In this document: in pieces, positions 41,944 to 50,784 of the stretch
Position numbering within the stretch: the stretch's first letter is position 1
Layout: each line of letters opens with the position of its first letter
Assembly (NCBI GenBank): GCA_046331465.1
Contig: JAXLQV010000002.1
Span: 930,001-994,000, forward strand
Source: UBA5066 sp046331465
GTDB taxonomy: Bacteria; Acidobacteriota; Thermoanaerobaculia; UBA5066
Direction: 5' to 3'
DNA length: 64,000 nucleotides
The notes under the pieces: model-generated
What the model was told of the DNA's origin: nothing
The model's input: only the letters and a program-made list of their open reading frames with translations
The model's database searches: none
Translations under genes and position numbers: made by a program

Positions 41944-44900
41944 TCACCGGAAGTCGTGGCTCGGCGGCGCGGGGTCGCGGTGACGCGGGTACGGAGGTGA
42001 CGCCGCGCGGCGCAGCTCGGGGATCGGCTCCTCGAGGCTCATCCGCTCGAAGCGCTCGGCGCGGATCGAGAGCGTGCCGTCCTTCTTCTGGAGGTGCCCC
42101 TCGACGACGAGGGCGGGGGAGCCGACGACGAGGGAGCGGTTCTCCCGGAAGAGGTCGGGGCGGAGGATCGCCTGGCACATCCCCGTCTCGTCCTCGAGGG
42201 AGAGGAAGACGAAGCCCTTCGCGGTGCCGGGGCGCTGGCGGACGACGATGACGCCGGCGGTCTTCACCACTGCGCCGTCGGGGGTCCGCTCGAGGTCGGC
42301 GGCGGAGAGGACGCCGTCTCTCTTCAGCTGCGGACGGAAGTGGGCGACGAGGTGCGGCCCGGCGGTCATCTCGGTCGTCTGGTAGTCGGAAACGGTCTCC
42401 TCGAAGCGGCTCATCTCGGGGAGCGGGGATGCGACGTCGTCCTCGAGGGCGTCGTAGAGCGGACCCAGGTCGCGCGCGGCGGAGGCAGCCTGCCAGAGGG
42501 CCGTCCGGCGGGAGAGGCCGCGGACGCCCGTGGCCGCGTCGGGGAGCGCGGCGAAGGCGCCGGCGTGGGCGAGGGCCGAGAGCTCGTCCTCGCGGAGATC
42601 GGCGCGGCGTGCGAGGTCCTTCACCCCGGCGAACGGCGCCCGCGTGGCCTCGCGCTCGATGGCGTCGGCCGTGGAGGCGCGCAGGCCCCTCACGTAGCGC
42701 ATCCCGAGCCGGACGGCGAGCGACGGCGTGACGACGGCGGGGGAGGGGCGCGGGAGGTGCTTCGGCCACGGCCCCTTCAGCCGCTCGACGCGGCAGAGGC
42801 GGCCGGAGCGGGTGACGTCGATCGGCAGCACGTCGGTCCCGTGGTGCTGGGCATCCTTCACGAGCGTCGCCGGGTGGTAGAAGCCCATCGGCCAGGCGTT
42901 CAGGAGGCCGGAGAGGAACGCGGCGGGGTGGTGGACCTTCAGCCAGCCGCTCGCCCAGGCGATGAGGGCGAAGCTCGCCGCGTGCGACTCGGGGAAGCCG
43001 TAGAGCGCGAACGACGTGATGGAGCGGACGATCTGCTCCTGCGCCTCGCCCGTGATGCCGCGCTCGGTCATCCCGGCGCGGAGACGCCCCTCGATGACGG
43101 CCATCCGCTCGCTCGAGCGCTTGAAGCCCATCGCGCGACGCAGCTCCTCGGCCTCTCCCCCCGTGAAGCCGGCCGCGACCATGGCGATCTTCAGGAGCTG
43201 CTCCTGGAAGAGCGGGACGCCGAGGGTGCGCTTGAGGATCGGCTCGAGCGACGGGTGCGGGTACTCGACGGGAATCCGCCCCTGCCGGCGGTCGAAGAAG
43301 GGGTGGACCATGCCCCCCTGGATCGGCCCCGGCCGGATGATCGCGACCTGCACGACGATGTCGTAGAAGCAGCGCGGGGCGTTGCGCGGCAGTGAGGCCA
43401 TCTGCGCGCGGCTCTCCACCTGGAAGAGCCCCACGGTGTCGGCCCTGTTCAGGATCTCGAAGACGGCCGGGTCGTCGTGCGGCAGGTGCGCGAGGTCGAC
43501 GTTCACGCCTTCCGCCGCTCGGATCGTCGGGACCATCTCGGCGATGGCGCCGAGCATCCCGAGGCCGAGGAGGTCGATCTTGATGATCCCGAGGTCGGCG
43601 CAGTCGTCCTTGTCCCACTGGATGACGACGCGCCCCGGCATCGCCGCCGGCTCGAGCGGGACGACCTCGTCGAGCCGCCCCCCCGCGACGACCATCCCGC
43701 CCGAGTGCTGCCCGAGGTGGCGCGGGAGGTTCTGGATGCGGCGGAAGAGGGAGCCGAAGTGCCGGAGGCGGACGTCGTCGGGGTCGAAGCCGGCGGCGCG
43801 CATCTCCTCGGCCATCTTCTCGGGAAGCGGAGGGGGCGCGCCGACGGGGTCGGCGAAGGCGGCGGCGCGGGCCGCGGCCGCCGCCTTCGGGTCGCCGTCG
43901 CCCGCCTCCCGCGCGGTGAGAGAGCCGGCCGCATCGCGGTACTCGCCGAAGCTCCAGGTCGCGAGGCGCTTGGCGAGCGCGTCGACCTGCTCCGTCGAGA
44001 AGCCGAGCGCCTTCGCCGTCTCGCGCGCGGCGGAGCGGTCGCGGTAGGTGATGCAGTTCGCCGTCATCGCCGCGCCGTGGACGCCGTACGTCGCGTAGAC
44101 GTGCTGGATCACCTTCTCCCGCGCGTCGCCCGAGGGGAGGTCGAGGTCGATGTCGGGCCACTCCCCCCGCTCCTCCGAGAGGAAGCGCTCGAAGAGGAGC
44201 TCCATCCGCACCGGGTCGACGGCGGTGATGGAGAGGGCGTAGCAGACGGCGCTGTTCGCGGCCGAGCCGCGCCCCTGGACGAGGATGTTCTCCCGCCGGC
44301 AGAACTCGACGACGTCGTGGACGACGAGGAAGTAGCCGGCGAGGTCGAGCTTCTCGATCAGGTCGAGCTCCCGCTTGAGCTGTTCCTGGGCCCTCGCGGT
44401 GAGCGGCTGGAAGCGGCCCCGCGCCCCTTCCCACGTCTTCTGCCGGAGCCACGACGACGGCGTCTCGCCCGGCGGGACCTTCGCGTCGGGGAAGCGGTAG
44501 CCGAGGTCGGCGAGGGTGAACGCGAGCCGGTCGGCGAGATCGGCCGCGCCGCCGACGGCTTCGGGGAGGTCGACGAAGAGGGCGGCCATCTCCTCGGGCC
44601 CTTTGAGGTGCCGCTCCGAGCCCGCCTCGAGGAGGCGCCCCGCCGCGTCGACGGTGGTGTGGTTGCGGATGCAGGTGAGGACGTCGAAGAGGTCCTTGTC
44701 GCGGCGGCGGGCGTAGCGGACGCCGTTCGTCGCGACGAGCGGGAGCTTCTGCGCGCGGGCGAGGTCGAGGAGGACGGCGTTCCGCGCCTCCTCGTCGCGT
44801 ACGTGGTGCCGCTGGAGCTCGACGTGGAGGCGCCCGGGGAAGAGCGCCGCGAGGCGCGAGAGAAGCTTTCCCGCGGCCTCGGCTCCCGTCCGCTCGAGGG

Positions 44901-45492
44901 CGCGGAGGACGGGGCCCTCGATCCCCCCCGAGAGGACGTGGAGCCCCTCGGCGTGCGCGGCGACGTCGGCCCACGAGGCCGCGGCCTGCCCCTTCGGCTT
45001 TCCGAGCGCGGCGGCGGTCAGGAGGCGGCAGAGGTTCCGGTAGCCGGCGCGGCTCCCGGCGAGGAGCGTGACGCGCGCGGGGGGGAGGCCCGGCGGAGGG
45101 GGAGGCGGGACGAGGCCGAGCGGGCCGTGGAGATCGCGCGGGAGGGCCGCCTCGTCGAGGACGACCTCCGCGCCGACGATCGCCTTCAGCCCGGCCGCCT
45201 TCGCCGCCTTGAAGAAGCGGGGCGCGCCGGAGACGCCGTTCCGGTCGACGAGGGCGACGGCAGGGAGGCCGAGCGCCGCGGCCCGCTCGACGAGCGTCTC
45301 GGGCTCGGAGGCCCCCTCGAGGAAGGAGAACGCCGACGCGCACCGCAGCTCGGCCCAGCGCGCCTTCGAGGCGGCCGACGGGTGCCCGAAGCGGCGTTTC
45401 CGCAGCTCCTCCTTCCGCGCGCCGGGGGAGACGATCTTCCGGGCGTCCCCCGGCATGAACATGTCGCGGGCGGGGGGACCGATCTCACCCAT
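41944..45492 (-). CDS. dnaE2: error-prone DNA polymerase DnaE2 (ImuC)
   Basis: A 1182-residue C-family polymerase used in translesion synthesis. The PHP domain starts near LRCASAFSFLEGASEPETLVERA. The palm has QGRGSAANSAVCYAL and PDIDLDLPSGDAREKVI with catalytic Asp residues. Then come QHSGGMVVAG, IKIDLLGLGMLGA and GLFQVESRAQM, typical of DnaE2. An OB-fold region (AGVIVVRQRPGTAKGFVFLSLEDETG) lies near the C-terminus. The beta-clamp and exonuclease partners of replicative DnaE are absent as expected. The usual partners imuA and imuB are not in the window. ATG at 45492 has no good ribosome site; an upstream start at 45558 is possible. Confidence 0.93.
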   Translation of the reverse strand: MGEIGPPARDMFMPGDARKIVSPGARKEELRKRRFGHPSAASKARWAELRCASAFSFLEGASEPETLVERAAALGLPAVALVDRNGVSGAPRFFKAAKAAGLKAIVGAEVVLDEAALPRDLHGPLGLVPPPPPPGLPPARVTLLAGSRAGYRNLCRLLTAAALGKPKGQAAASWADVAAHAEGLHVLSGGIEGPVLRALERTGAEAAGKLLSRLAALFPGRLHVELQRHHVRDEEARNAVLLDLARAQKLPLVATNGVRYARRRDKDLFDVLTCIRNHTTVDAAGRLLEAGSERHLKGPEEMAALFVDLPEAVGGAADLADRLAFTLADLGYRFPDAKVPPGETPSSWLRQKTWEGARGRFQPLTARAQEQLKRELDLIEKLDLAGYFLVVHDVVEFCRRENILVQGRGSAANSAVCYALSITAVDPVRMELLFERFLSEERGEWPDIDLDLPSGDAREKVIQHVYATYGVHGAAMTANCITYRDRSAARETAKALGFSTEQVDALAKRLATWSFGEYRDAAGSLTAREAGDGDPKAAAAARAAAFADPVGAPPPLPEKMAEEMRAAGFDPDDVRLRHFGSLFRRIQNLPRHLGQHSGGMVVAGGRLDEVVPLEPAAMPGRVVIQWDKDDCADLGIIKIDLLGLGMLGAIAEMVPTIRAAEGVNVDLAHLPHDDPAVFEILNRADTVGLFQVESRAQMASLPRNAPRCFYDIVVQVAIIRPGPIQGGMVHPFFDRRQGRIPVEYPHPSLEPILKRTLGVPLFQEQLLKIAMVAAGFTGGEAEELRRAMGFKRSSERMAVIEGRLRAGMTERGITGEAQEQIVRSITSFALYGFPESHAASFALIAWASGWLKVHHPAAFLSGLLNAWPMGFYHPATLVKDAQHHGTDVLPIDVTRSGRLCRVERLKGPWPKHLPRPSPAVVTPSLAVRLGMRYVRGLRASTADAIEREATRAPFAGVKDLARRADLREDELSALAHAGAFAALPDAATGVRGLSRRTALWQAASAARDLGPLYDALEDDVASPLPEMSRFEETVSDYQTTEMTAGPHLVAHFRPQLKRDGVLSAADLERTPDGAVVKTAGVIVVRQRPGTAKGFVFLSLEDETGMCQAILRPDLFRENRSLVVGSPALVVEGHLQKKDGTLSIRAERFERMSLEEPIPELRRAASPPYPRHRDPAPPSHDFR

Positions 45493-45495
45493 AGA

Positions 45496-45514
45496 CGTAA
45501 TTTGAGCGTAAGTT
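45496..45514. promoter_or_regulatory. direct repeat just upstream of dnaE2, possible operator
   Basis: CGTAATTT at 45496-45503 and CGTAAGTT at 45507-45514: two 8-mers with one mismatch, 11 bases apart, one helical turn. It is the only AT-rich spot near the dnaE2 start and overlaps the expected promoter. A damage-response (LexA-type) operator is possible, but it matches no SOS box that I can assert. Confidence 0.35.
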
Positions 45515-45691
45515 ATGGCCGAGTCAAGGGAGAGAGCTGCCGGTGAGGCGGACTGCAAGCGTTCGGGTTCGGGCCCGGCGCACCTGGCACGTCGAGAGCG
45601 CAGGGGCGGGGCGCTAAGCTGTCAGGTCCGCGAATCGCCTCGGTCGCGGGGAGACGGAAGCTGCCGCAACGGCCTCCGGCCCGGAGGGAAC

Positions 45692-46777
45692 ATGGCGATC
45701 CTGGCCTCCATCGTCGCGTTGCTGCTCGCGGGGACGGCAATGGCCGAAGCCCCCGCGCCGGGCTGGTACAGGGGGCTGGTCGGCCGGACTGCAACGGCCC
45801 TCGACACGCCCGAGCGCTACGAGAAGAACAAGGAAGTCGAGATGGAGCTCCGCATCGACGACGCCGGCCGCGTCTCGGGGCGGTACTTCTACTTCGACGC
45901 CGTCACGCTGGCCCCCGGGGCGGACATCGCGATCGAGGGACGGGTGACGCCTGAAGGGAAGGTCCAGCTCGAGGAGAAGGTCGGTGGCAAGGTCACCGGG
46001 CGCTGGCGGGGCAGCGACGACGGCGCCGAGCTCTCGGGGACCTGGACCGACCCCTCCGGGCGAAGGAAGCTCCGGTTCGTCCTCGAGCGCGTCGACGATC
46101 GGGAGGGGGAGGAGCACGCGGTCACGCCGCAGGTCGCGTATCGCGGCCGGCGCGTCGTCGGCACGAACCTCCAGCTCCCCTTCCTCACGCGGCACCCGCG
46201 CCCGGAGGTGATGAAGACGGTCAACGACCGGATCAGCGCGAGCTTCCAGGGGCATCGCTGCGAGCCGACGATGTCGCCCGACGACTTCGACGTGACCTGG
46301 GAGGTGCGCTACGCCTCGGTGGACCTGTTCAGCGTCGAGGTCTCGGAGGGCTGGTTCTGCAACGCCGCCTACCCGAGCGCGGAGCCCCGCTCGTTCACGT
46401 ACGACCTGAGGACGGGGAGGGAAGTCGAGTTCGCCGACCTGTTCCAGAACTACGAGGCGAAGAAGGACGCGATCCTCGAGGCGCTGTTCGCCGACGCTGC
46501 CGCGAGTCGCGACGAGGAGTGCAAGGAGGCCGCCGCCTCGTGGCCGGAGAGTGACGCCGGGCCGGGCGCGAAGCCCGCGCCCGGTCCGCGCCTCCTGGGC
46601 GACTCGATCCGCTTCCACCTGACCCCGACCGTGCTCCACGTCGTCGAGGTCGGCCTCCCGCACGTGATCGCGGCCTGTCGTCTGAGCGCCGACGTCCCCT
46701 ACGAGAAGCTCCGCCAGTTCGTCGCGCCCGGCAGCCCTGTCGCGCTGATCGCCGACGCGAAGAAACCCGCGAAGTAG
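45692..46777 (+). CDS. secreted DUF3298-like protein
   Basis: A 361-residue exported protein. Signal peptide AILASIVALLLAGTAMAEAPAP. The first mature third (about residues 30-140) is a beta-rich domain with GRYFYFDAVTLAPGADIAIEGRV and GRWRGSDDGAELSGTW repeats. The C-terminal half has SFTYDLRTGREVEFADLFQNYEAKKDAILEALF and a final VPYEKLRQFVAPGSPV, the shape of DUF3298 domains found in RsiV-like and secreted proteins. ATG at 45692 with GGAGGGAAC. Role unknown. It is divergent from dnaE2. Confidence 0.65.
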   Translation: MAILASIVALLLAGTAMAEAPAPGWYRGLVGRTATALDTPERYEKNKEVEMELRIDDAGRVSGRYFYFDAVTLAPGADIAIEGRVTPEGKVQLEEKVGGKVTGRWRGSDDGAELSGTWTDPSGRRKLRFVLERVDDREGEEHAVTPQVAYRGRRVVGTNLQLPFLTRHPRPEVMKTVNDRISASFQGHRCEPTMSPDDFDVTWEVRYASVDLFSVEVSEGWFCNAAYPSAEPRSFTYDLRTGREVEFADLFQNYEAKKDAILEALFADAAASRDEECKEAAASWPESDAGPGAKPAPGPRLLGDSIRFHLTPTVLHVVEVGLPHVIAACRLSADVPYEKLRQFVAPGSPVALIADAKKPAK

Positions 46778-46779
46778 AG

Positions 46780-46799
46780 TCCCCGGTCTCCTCCGGGGA
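46780..46799 (+). terminator. hairpin after the DUF3298-like gene
   Basis: TCCCCGG at 46780-46786 and CCGGGGA at 46793-46799 with loop TCTCCT, two bases after the stop codon. Short stem, no T-run; probable terminator separating the gene from the VgrG cassette. Confidence 0.5.
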
Positions 46800-46911
46800 T
46801 CGACCCCCGGAAACCCGGATTGTGTCGCCGCAATGCAACAAGAGGCGACCTATACTGTCCAGAACGTCCTGTCACTCCCCGGTTGATCCGACCGCGCCGG
46901 AGGTGGGATTC

Positions 46912-49047
46912 ATGGGCGAGTACGTCCAGACCATCCGCAAGCTCCGCGTCACGACCCCACTCGGGGAGAACGAGCTCCTCCTGAAGGCCTTCACCGGGAG
47001 CGAGGCGATCTCGACGCTCTTCGGCTACCGGCTGGAGATGATTGCGGAGAACAGGACGAAGGTCCCGTTCGACGCGATCCTGGGGCAGAAGGTGACGCTG
47101 CACATGCAGCTGCCGGACGAAAGCGAGACGCACCGGAACGGGCTCTGCGTGCGGCTCGCCCAGGCCGGCCGGGACCAGACGTTCACCGTCTACGAGGCCG
47201 AGCTCGTCCCCGACGTCTGGAAGCTGACGCGGAAGGCGCAGAGCCGGATCTTCCAGCGGCTGACGGTGCCGGAGATCCTGAAGAAGGTCCTCAAGGGGTA
47301 CGACGTCGACTGGCAGCTGAACGAGAAGTACGAGCCGCGGGACTACTGCGTGCAGTACCGGGAGACGGACTGGAACTTCGGGGCGCGGCTGATGGAGGAG
47401 GAGGGGATCTACTTCTGGTTCGAGCACTCCGACGGCAGCCACAAGATGATCGCCTCGGACGACGCGCGCGAGCATCCGACCCTCCCCGGGGAGAGCACTC
47501 TCATCTACGAGGAGCTGGAAGGGGGGACGCGGGACGAGAACCGGATCTGGTTCTGGCGGAAGGAACAGGAGATGCGCCCCGGGAGGTACGTCCTGTGGGA
47601 CCACTGCTTCGAGCTGCCGCACAAGCACCTCGAGGCCGAGATCGCGAGCCTCGCAAGCGTTCCCGTGGGTGAGGAGACCCACAAGCTGAAGGTGGACGGG
47701 GTCGACGAGCTCGAGGTCTACGACTACCCGGGCGAGTACGCGCAGCGCTTCGACGGGATCAACGCGGGCGGGGGCGAGCAGCCGGCGGAGCTCCAGAAGA
47801 TCTTCCGCGACAACGAGCGGACCGCGGAGATCCGGATGGACGAGGAGACGACGCCGGCCGTCGTCCTCCGGGGAAAGAGCAACGCGAAACACATGGTCCC
47901 CGGCTACAGGTTCACGCTGCAGCGGCACTTCAGCGGGGACGGCGACTACGTCGTGACGGGAGTCCGGCACCAGGCGTCGTTCGGGGCGGACTACCGATCG
48001 GGAAAGGACCCCCTGCTGACGTACGAGAACGACCTGACGTGCATCCCTGCGGCGCTGCCGTTCCGGCCGCGCCGGGCGACGCCGAAGCCGGTCGTCCAGG
48101 GGAGCCAGACGGCGGTCGTCGTCGGACCGCCGGGCGAGGAGATCTTCACGGACAAGTACGGTCGCGTGAAGGTGCAGTTCCACTGGGACCGCGACGGGAA
48201 GAACGACGAAAACTCGTCGTGCTGGATCCGGGTCGGGTCGAGCTGGGCCGGGCGCGAGTGGGGCGCGATCCGGATCCCGCGAATCGGGCACGAAGTCATC
48301 GTCGACTTCCTGGAAGGTGACCCGGACCGGCCGATCGTCGTCGGCAGTGTCTACAACGCCGACATGATGCCGCCCTACGAGCTCCCGAAGAACAAGACGC
48401 AGAGCGGCGTGAAGAGCCGGTCCTCGCTCGGTGGCGGGCCGAAGAACTTCAACGAGATCCGCTTCGAGGACAAGAAGGGGAAGGAGGAGTTCTACCAGCA
48501 CGCCGAGCGCGACCTGACGACGATCGTGGAGAAGGACGAGAGCCGGAGCGTCGGCGGGAACCGGGGGACGGGCATTGGCAACGATGACTCGCGCGACGTC
48601 GGGAACGACGACTCGCACAAGGTCGGCGGCCACCAGACAAACACGATCACCGGCTACCAGGCGACGTCGATCGGCAGCTACATGACGCTTGCCGTGGGGA
48701 GCCAACGGTCGACGTCCGTCGCGACGAACGACACCCTCGTCGTCGGCGCCGACGAGAAGCACGTCGTCGGTTCCACCCTCTTCGCCACCGCGAACAACGT
48801 CGTCGTCAACGGCAGGAACTCGATCACGCTCATCTCGGGAGGCGCCATCATCGTCATGAAGAAGGGCGGCGACATCCTGATCAAGGGCGCCAAGATCAGG
48901 ATCAACGGGAGGTCCATCGAGGCGACGGCGTCCGGGCGCGCCAACTTCAAGGGCGAGAGGACGACTGTTGAGGGTGACGCCTACGTCGACGTCACGGCAG
49001 GCGGTCCGGTGACGGTGAAGGGCAAGCCGATCAAGCTGAACCCGTGA
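46912..49047 (+). CDS. vgrG: type VI secretion spike protein VgrG, cassette 1
   Basis: A 711-residue VgrG. The gp27-like part (about residues 8-380) opens with TTPLGENELLLKAFTGSE and contains YVQYRETDWNFGARLMEEEGIYFWFEH, a family hallmark. A gp5 OB-fold (about 395-500) has DKYGRVKVQFHWDRDGKNDENSSCWIRVG and HEVIVDFLEGDPDRPIVVGSVYNA. The C-terminal beta-helix spike (about 540-711) has repeats such as NDDSRDVGNDDSHKVGGHQTNTITG. It forms the trimeric tip of the injection tube and carries cargo. No extra toxin domain is visible. A possible -10 TATACT is at 46851, and GGAGGTG precedes the ATG. It is nearly identical to the VgrG at 52326 except in the spike. Confidence 0.95.
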   Translation: MGEYVQTIRKLRVTTPLGENELLLKAFTGSEAISTLFGYRLEMIAENRTKVPFDAILGQKVTLHMQLPDESETHRNGLCVRLAQAGRDQTFTVYEAELVPDVWKLTRKAQSRIFQRLTVPEILKKVLKGYDVDWQLNEKYEPRDYCVQYRETDWNFGARLMEEEGIYFWFEHSDGSHKMIASDDAREHPTLPGESTLIYEELEGGTRDENRIWFWRKEQEMRPGRYVLWDHCFELPHKHLEAEIASLASVPVGEETHKLKVDGVDELEVYDYPGEYAQRFDGINAGGGEQPAELQKIFRDNERTAEIRMDEETTPAVVLRGKSNAKHMVPGYRFTLQRHFSGDGDYVVTGVRHQASFGADYRSGKDPLLTYENDLTCIPAALPFRPRRATPKPVVQGSQTAVVVGPPGEEIFTDKYGRVKVQFHWDRDGKNDENSSCWIRVGSSWAGREWGAIRIPRIGHEVIVDFLEGDPDRPIVVGSVYNADMMPPYELPKNKTQSGVKSRSSLGGGPKNFNEIRFEDKKGKEEFYQHAERDLTTIVEKDESRSVGGNRGTGIGNDDSRDVGNDDSHKVGGHQTNTITGYQATSIGSYMTLAVGSQRSTSVATNDTLVVGADEKHVVGSTLFATANNVVVNGRNSITLISGGAIIVMKKGGDILIKGAKIRINGRSIEATASGRANFKGERTTVEGDAYVDVTAGGPVTVKGKPIKLNP
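46936..48573 (+). repeat. direct repeat, copy A (vgrG 5' three-quarters)
   Basis: Matches 52350-53987 at a constant offset of 5414 bases with no gaps that I can see; encoded protein is almost the same. Ends where the spike repeats diverge, after SVGGNRGT. End points are estimated by eye. Confidence 0.8.
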
Positions 49048-49057
49048 GGGAGCGAGC

Positions 49058-50017
49058 GTGGACCTCGTGAACGAAACCAGCCTCCCTGCAGAGCTCTACT
49101 GGGGGCCGTCCGGGGAGCACGAGATCTCGGGAGTCGTCGTCGTCAAGGCGACCTACGACATCGATCCGGCGGGCCTCCGCGTCACGGTCCGGAACCCCTG
49201 GCCCGTGCTCGCCGAGGAGCTGAAGACTCCGTGGGGGACCTTCCCGGCCGAAGGCCCGACTCGAAAGCCCTGTGTCGATCTCATCGTCCTCGGCTTCGCC
49301 CGTCCCCCGAACGGCGCGGCCGTTCCCTCGATGAGCGTGTCGCTATCCGCCGGTTCATTCCACCACGAGCTCAGGGTGACGGGGAACAGGTTCTGGCAGA
49401 GGACGCCCGTCGGCTTCCGTGCGACGGAGCCGGTGCCCTTCCGGGCGATGCCGCTGACGTGGGCGAATGCCTTCGGCGGGGTCTCGAGGTGCCCAACGGG
49501 CCCGATCTCCTGGGGAGACAACCCGGAGGGAAAGGGCTTCGTCTTCGAGGGCGCGAGCCCCGAGGGTGTGCCGCTGCCGAACGTCGAAGACCCGCACTGC
49601 CTGGTTCGGCAGCCGACGGACTGGCCGAAGCCTGCCGGCTGGGCGCCCTACCCCGCGACCGGCGGGTACAGGATGAAGAAGCTCATGGACGAACGAGGGC
49701 AGGCCCTGCCTTTCGCGGAAGTCGCGCGATTCGTGACGGGGTGGGCGCATCCCGATCTTCTCGTCGACCGGCTCGCGCCGGGCGACCCGATCGTCGTCCA
49801 GGGCGTCACGGGAGGGCCCCCTCTCAGCACGGTCGTCCCGGAGTGCCCTGCCCGGGCCTCGATGGAGGCCGGCGCCGAGCGCCACGCGCTGGCGCTTCGT
49901 CTCGACACTCTCGTCGTCGTCGCCGAGGAGAAGAGGCTCGTCGCCCGCTGGCACGGAGAGGGAGCCGTCCGGATGAGGCCGCGCGAGGTCCGCCGCGTTC
50001 ATATCGAGGCCGCCTGA
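49058..50017 (+). CDS. DUF2169 protein, short form, cassette 1
   Basis: A 319-residue cytosolic protein of the DUF2169 family. Members sit next to vgrG/PAAR genes, and some act as adaptors that load cargo on the type VI spike. Seen: NETSLPAELYWGPSGEHEISGVVVVKATYDID at the start, then KPCVDLIVLGFARPP, WANAFGG, NPEGKGF, LPNVEDPHCLVRQPTDWPKPAGWAP, and a C-terminal MRPREVRRVHIE. GTG at 49058, 10 bases after the vgrG stop. Its paralogue in cassette 2 is at 55033. Confidence 0.85.
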   Translation: MDLVNETSLPAELYWGPSGEHEISGVVVVKATYDIDPAGLRVTVRNPWPVLAEELKTPWGTFPAEGPTRKPCVDLIVLGFARPPNGAAVPSMSVSLSAGSFHHELRVTGNRFWQRTPVGFRATEPVPFRAMPLTWANAFGGVSRCPTGPISWGDNPEGKGFVFEGASPEGVPLPNVEDPHCLVRQPTDWPKPAGWAPYPATGGYRMKKLMDERGQALPFAEVARFVTGWAHPDLLVDRLAPGDPIVVQGVTGGPPLSTVVPECPARASMEAGAERHALALRLDTLVVVAEEKRLVARWHGEGAVRMRPREVRRVHIEAA

Positions 50018-50028
50018 GGGAATCGAAC

Positions 50029-50784
50029 ATGCACCGACTGCTCTCCGACAAGGACGTCTGCATCGCGCAGGAGGTCCACTACTCCGACACGCCGAAGTCG
50101 ATGGGAATCTCGATCTCGACTCTCTGGTGGAACGCCTCCTGGGAGAAGAAGGCGAGCACGGTCGAGATGGGCTCGCTCTCCGTCCATCCGCTCGGGATCG
50201 GACACGACTCCGGGATCTACCGCGTCCACACGATGGTCGCCATTCCGCCGGTACCGTCGGACTGCGTTCTGGCCAGCGCAATGACGACCGGGATGAGCTC
50301 CTGCAAGCCCCAGTTCTCGGCCCACCTCTCCCAGGCCGGCTGCGGCGACGGCTGCTTTCCGATGACGGCGGAGCCGATTCCCTACTTCGGCGCCGGCCTC
50401 TGCTCGACCACGGTCTGCGGCTCGCCCTTCAACACCCCGGCGCCGCTCGTGACGCCGATCCTGCCGATGCAGCTGACCGTATGGACGGGGATGACCGCCG
50501 GGGACATCGTCGGAGGAATCGTCAACATCGCGTGCGACGCGCTGGTCTCGGCGATCCAGACGGTGCTCGGCGACAAGCTGGGCACGAAGTGCCCGGTCCT
50601 GAACCTCATCCCGATTCTCGGGAAGGCGCTGGGGATCAACCTCGACACCGGTATCGAGAACCCCGGCACGGCCGTCCAGGAGGGAGTCGACGGGGACGGC
50701 GTGTCGTCGAGCGCCCGACCCGGCTTCCGCGCCGGAGGGTGGGGCTGGAGCGGAGGCGGGCCCGCAGGCCCGATGACGAAGTGA
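50029..50784 (+). CDS. Cys-containing protein in the PAAR position, cassette 1
   Basis: A 251-residue protein that I cannot place with certainty. It lies between two DUF2169 genes, where PAAR or PAAR-like tip proteins usually occur. Shared with its cassette-2 paralogue: DVCI near the N-terminus, MGS-x-x-V-x-PLG-x-GHD-x-GI, IPP-x-P, SSCKP, QAGCG, TAEP-x-P, VCG-x-P-x-NTP, TGMT-x-GDI, and a C-terminal GINLD...NPG...VQE...DGV. Hydrophobic GIVNIACDALVSAI follows the TGMT motif. Five Cys are common to both, which could bind metal as in PAAR tips. ATG at 50029 with GAGGGAA. It could be tip protein, effector or both. Confidence 0.6.
   Translation: MHRLLSDKDVCIAQEVHYSDTPKSMGISISTLWWNASWEKKASTVEMGSLSVHPLGIGHDSGIYRVHTMVAIPPVPSDCVLASAMTTGMSSCKPQFSAHLSQAGCGDGCFPMTAEPIPYFGAGLCSTTVCGSPFNTPAPLVTPILPMQLTVWTGMTAGDIVGGIVNIACDALVSAIQTVLGDKLGTKCPVLNLIPILGKALGINLDTGIENPGTAVQEGVDGDGVSSSARPGFRAGGWGWSGGGPAGPMTK

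Noticed and set aside
40106..45343. A very long minus-strand open frame (about 1745 codons) running through dnaE2 and the lipoprotein gene
   Set aside because: It is a non-coding frame opened by high GC content; product is Arg/Pro/Ala-rich and overlaps two well-recognised genes. Only its 40078-40182 part matters, as the dnaE2 tail remnant.
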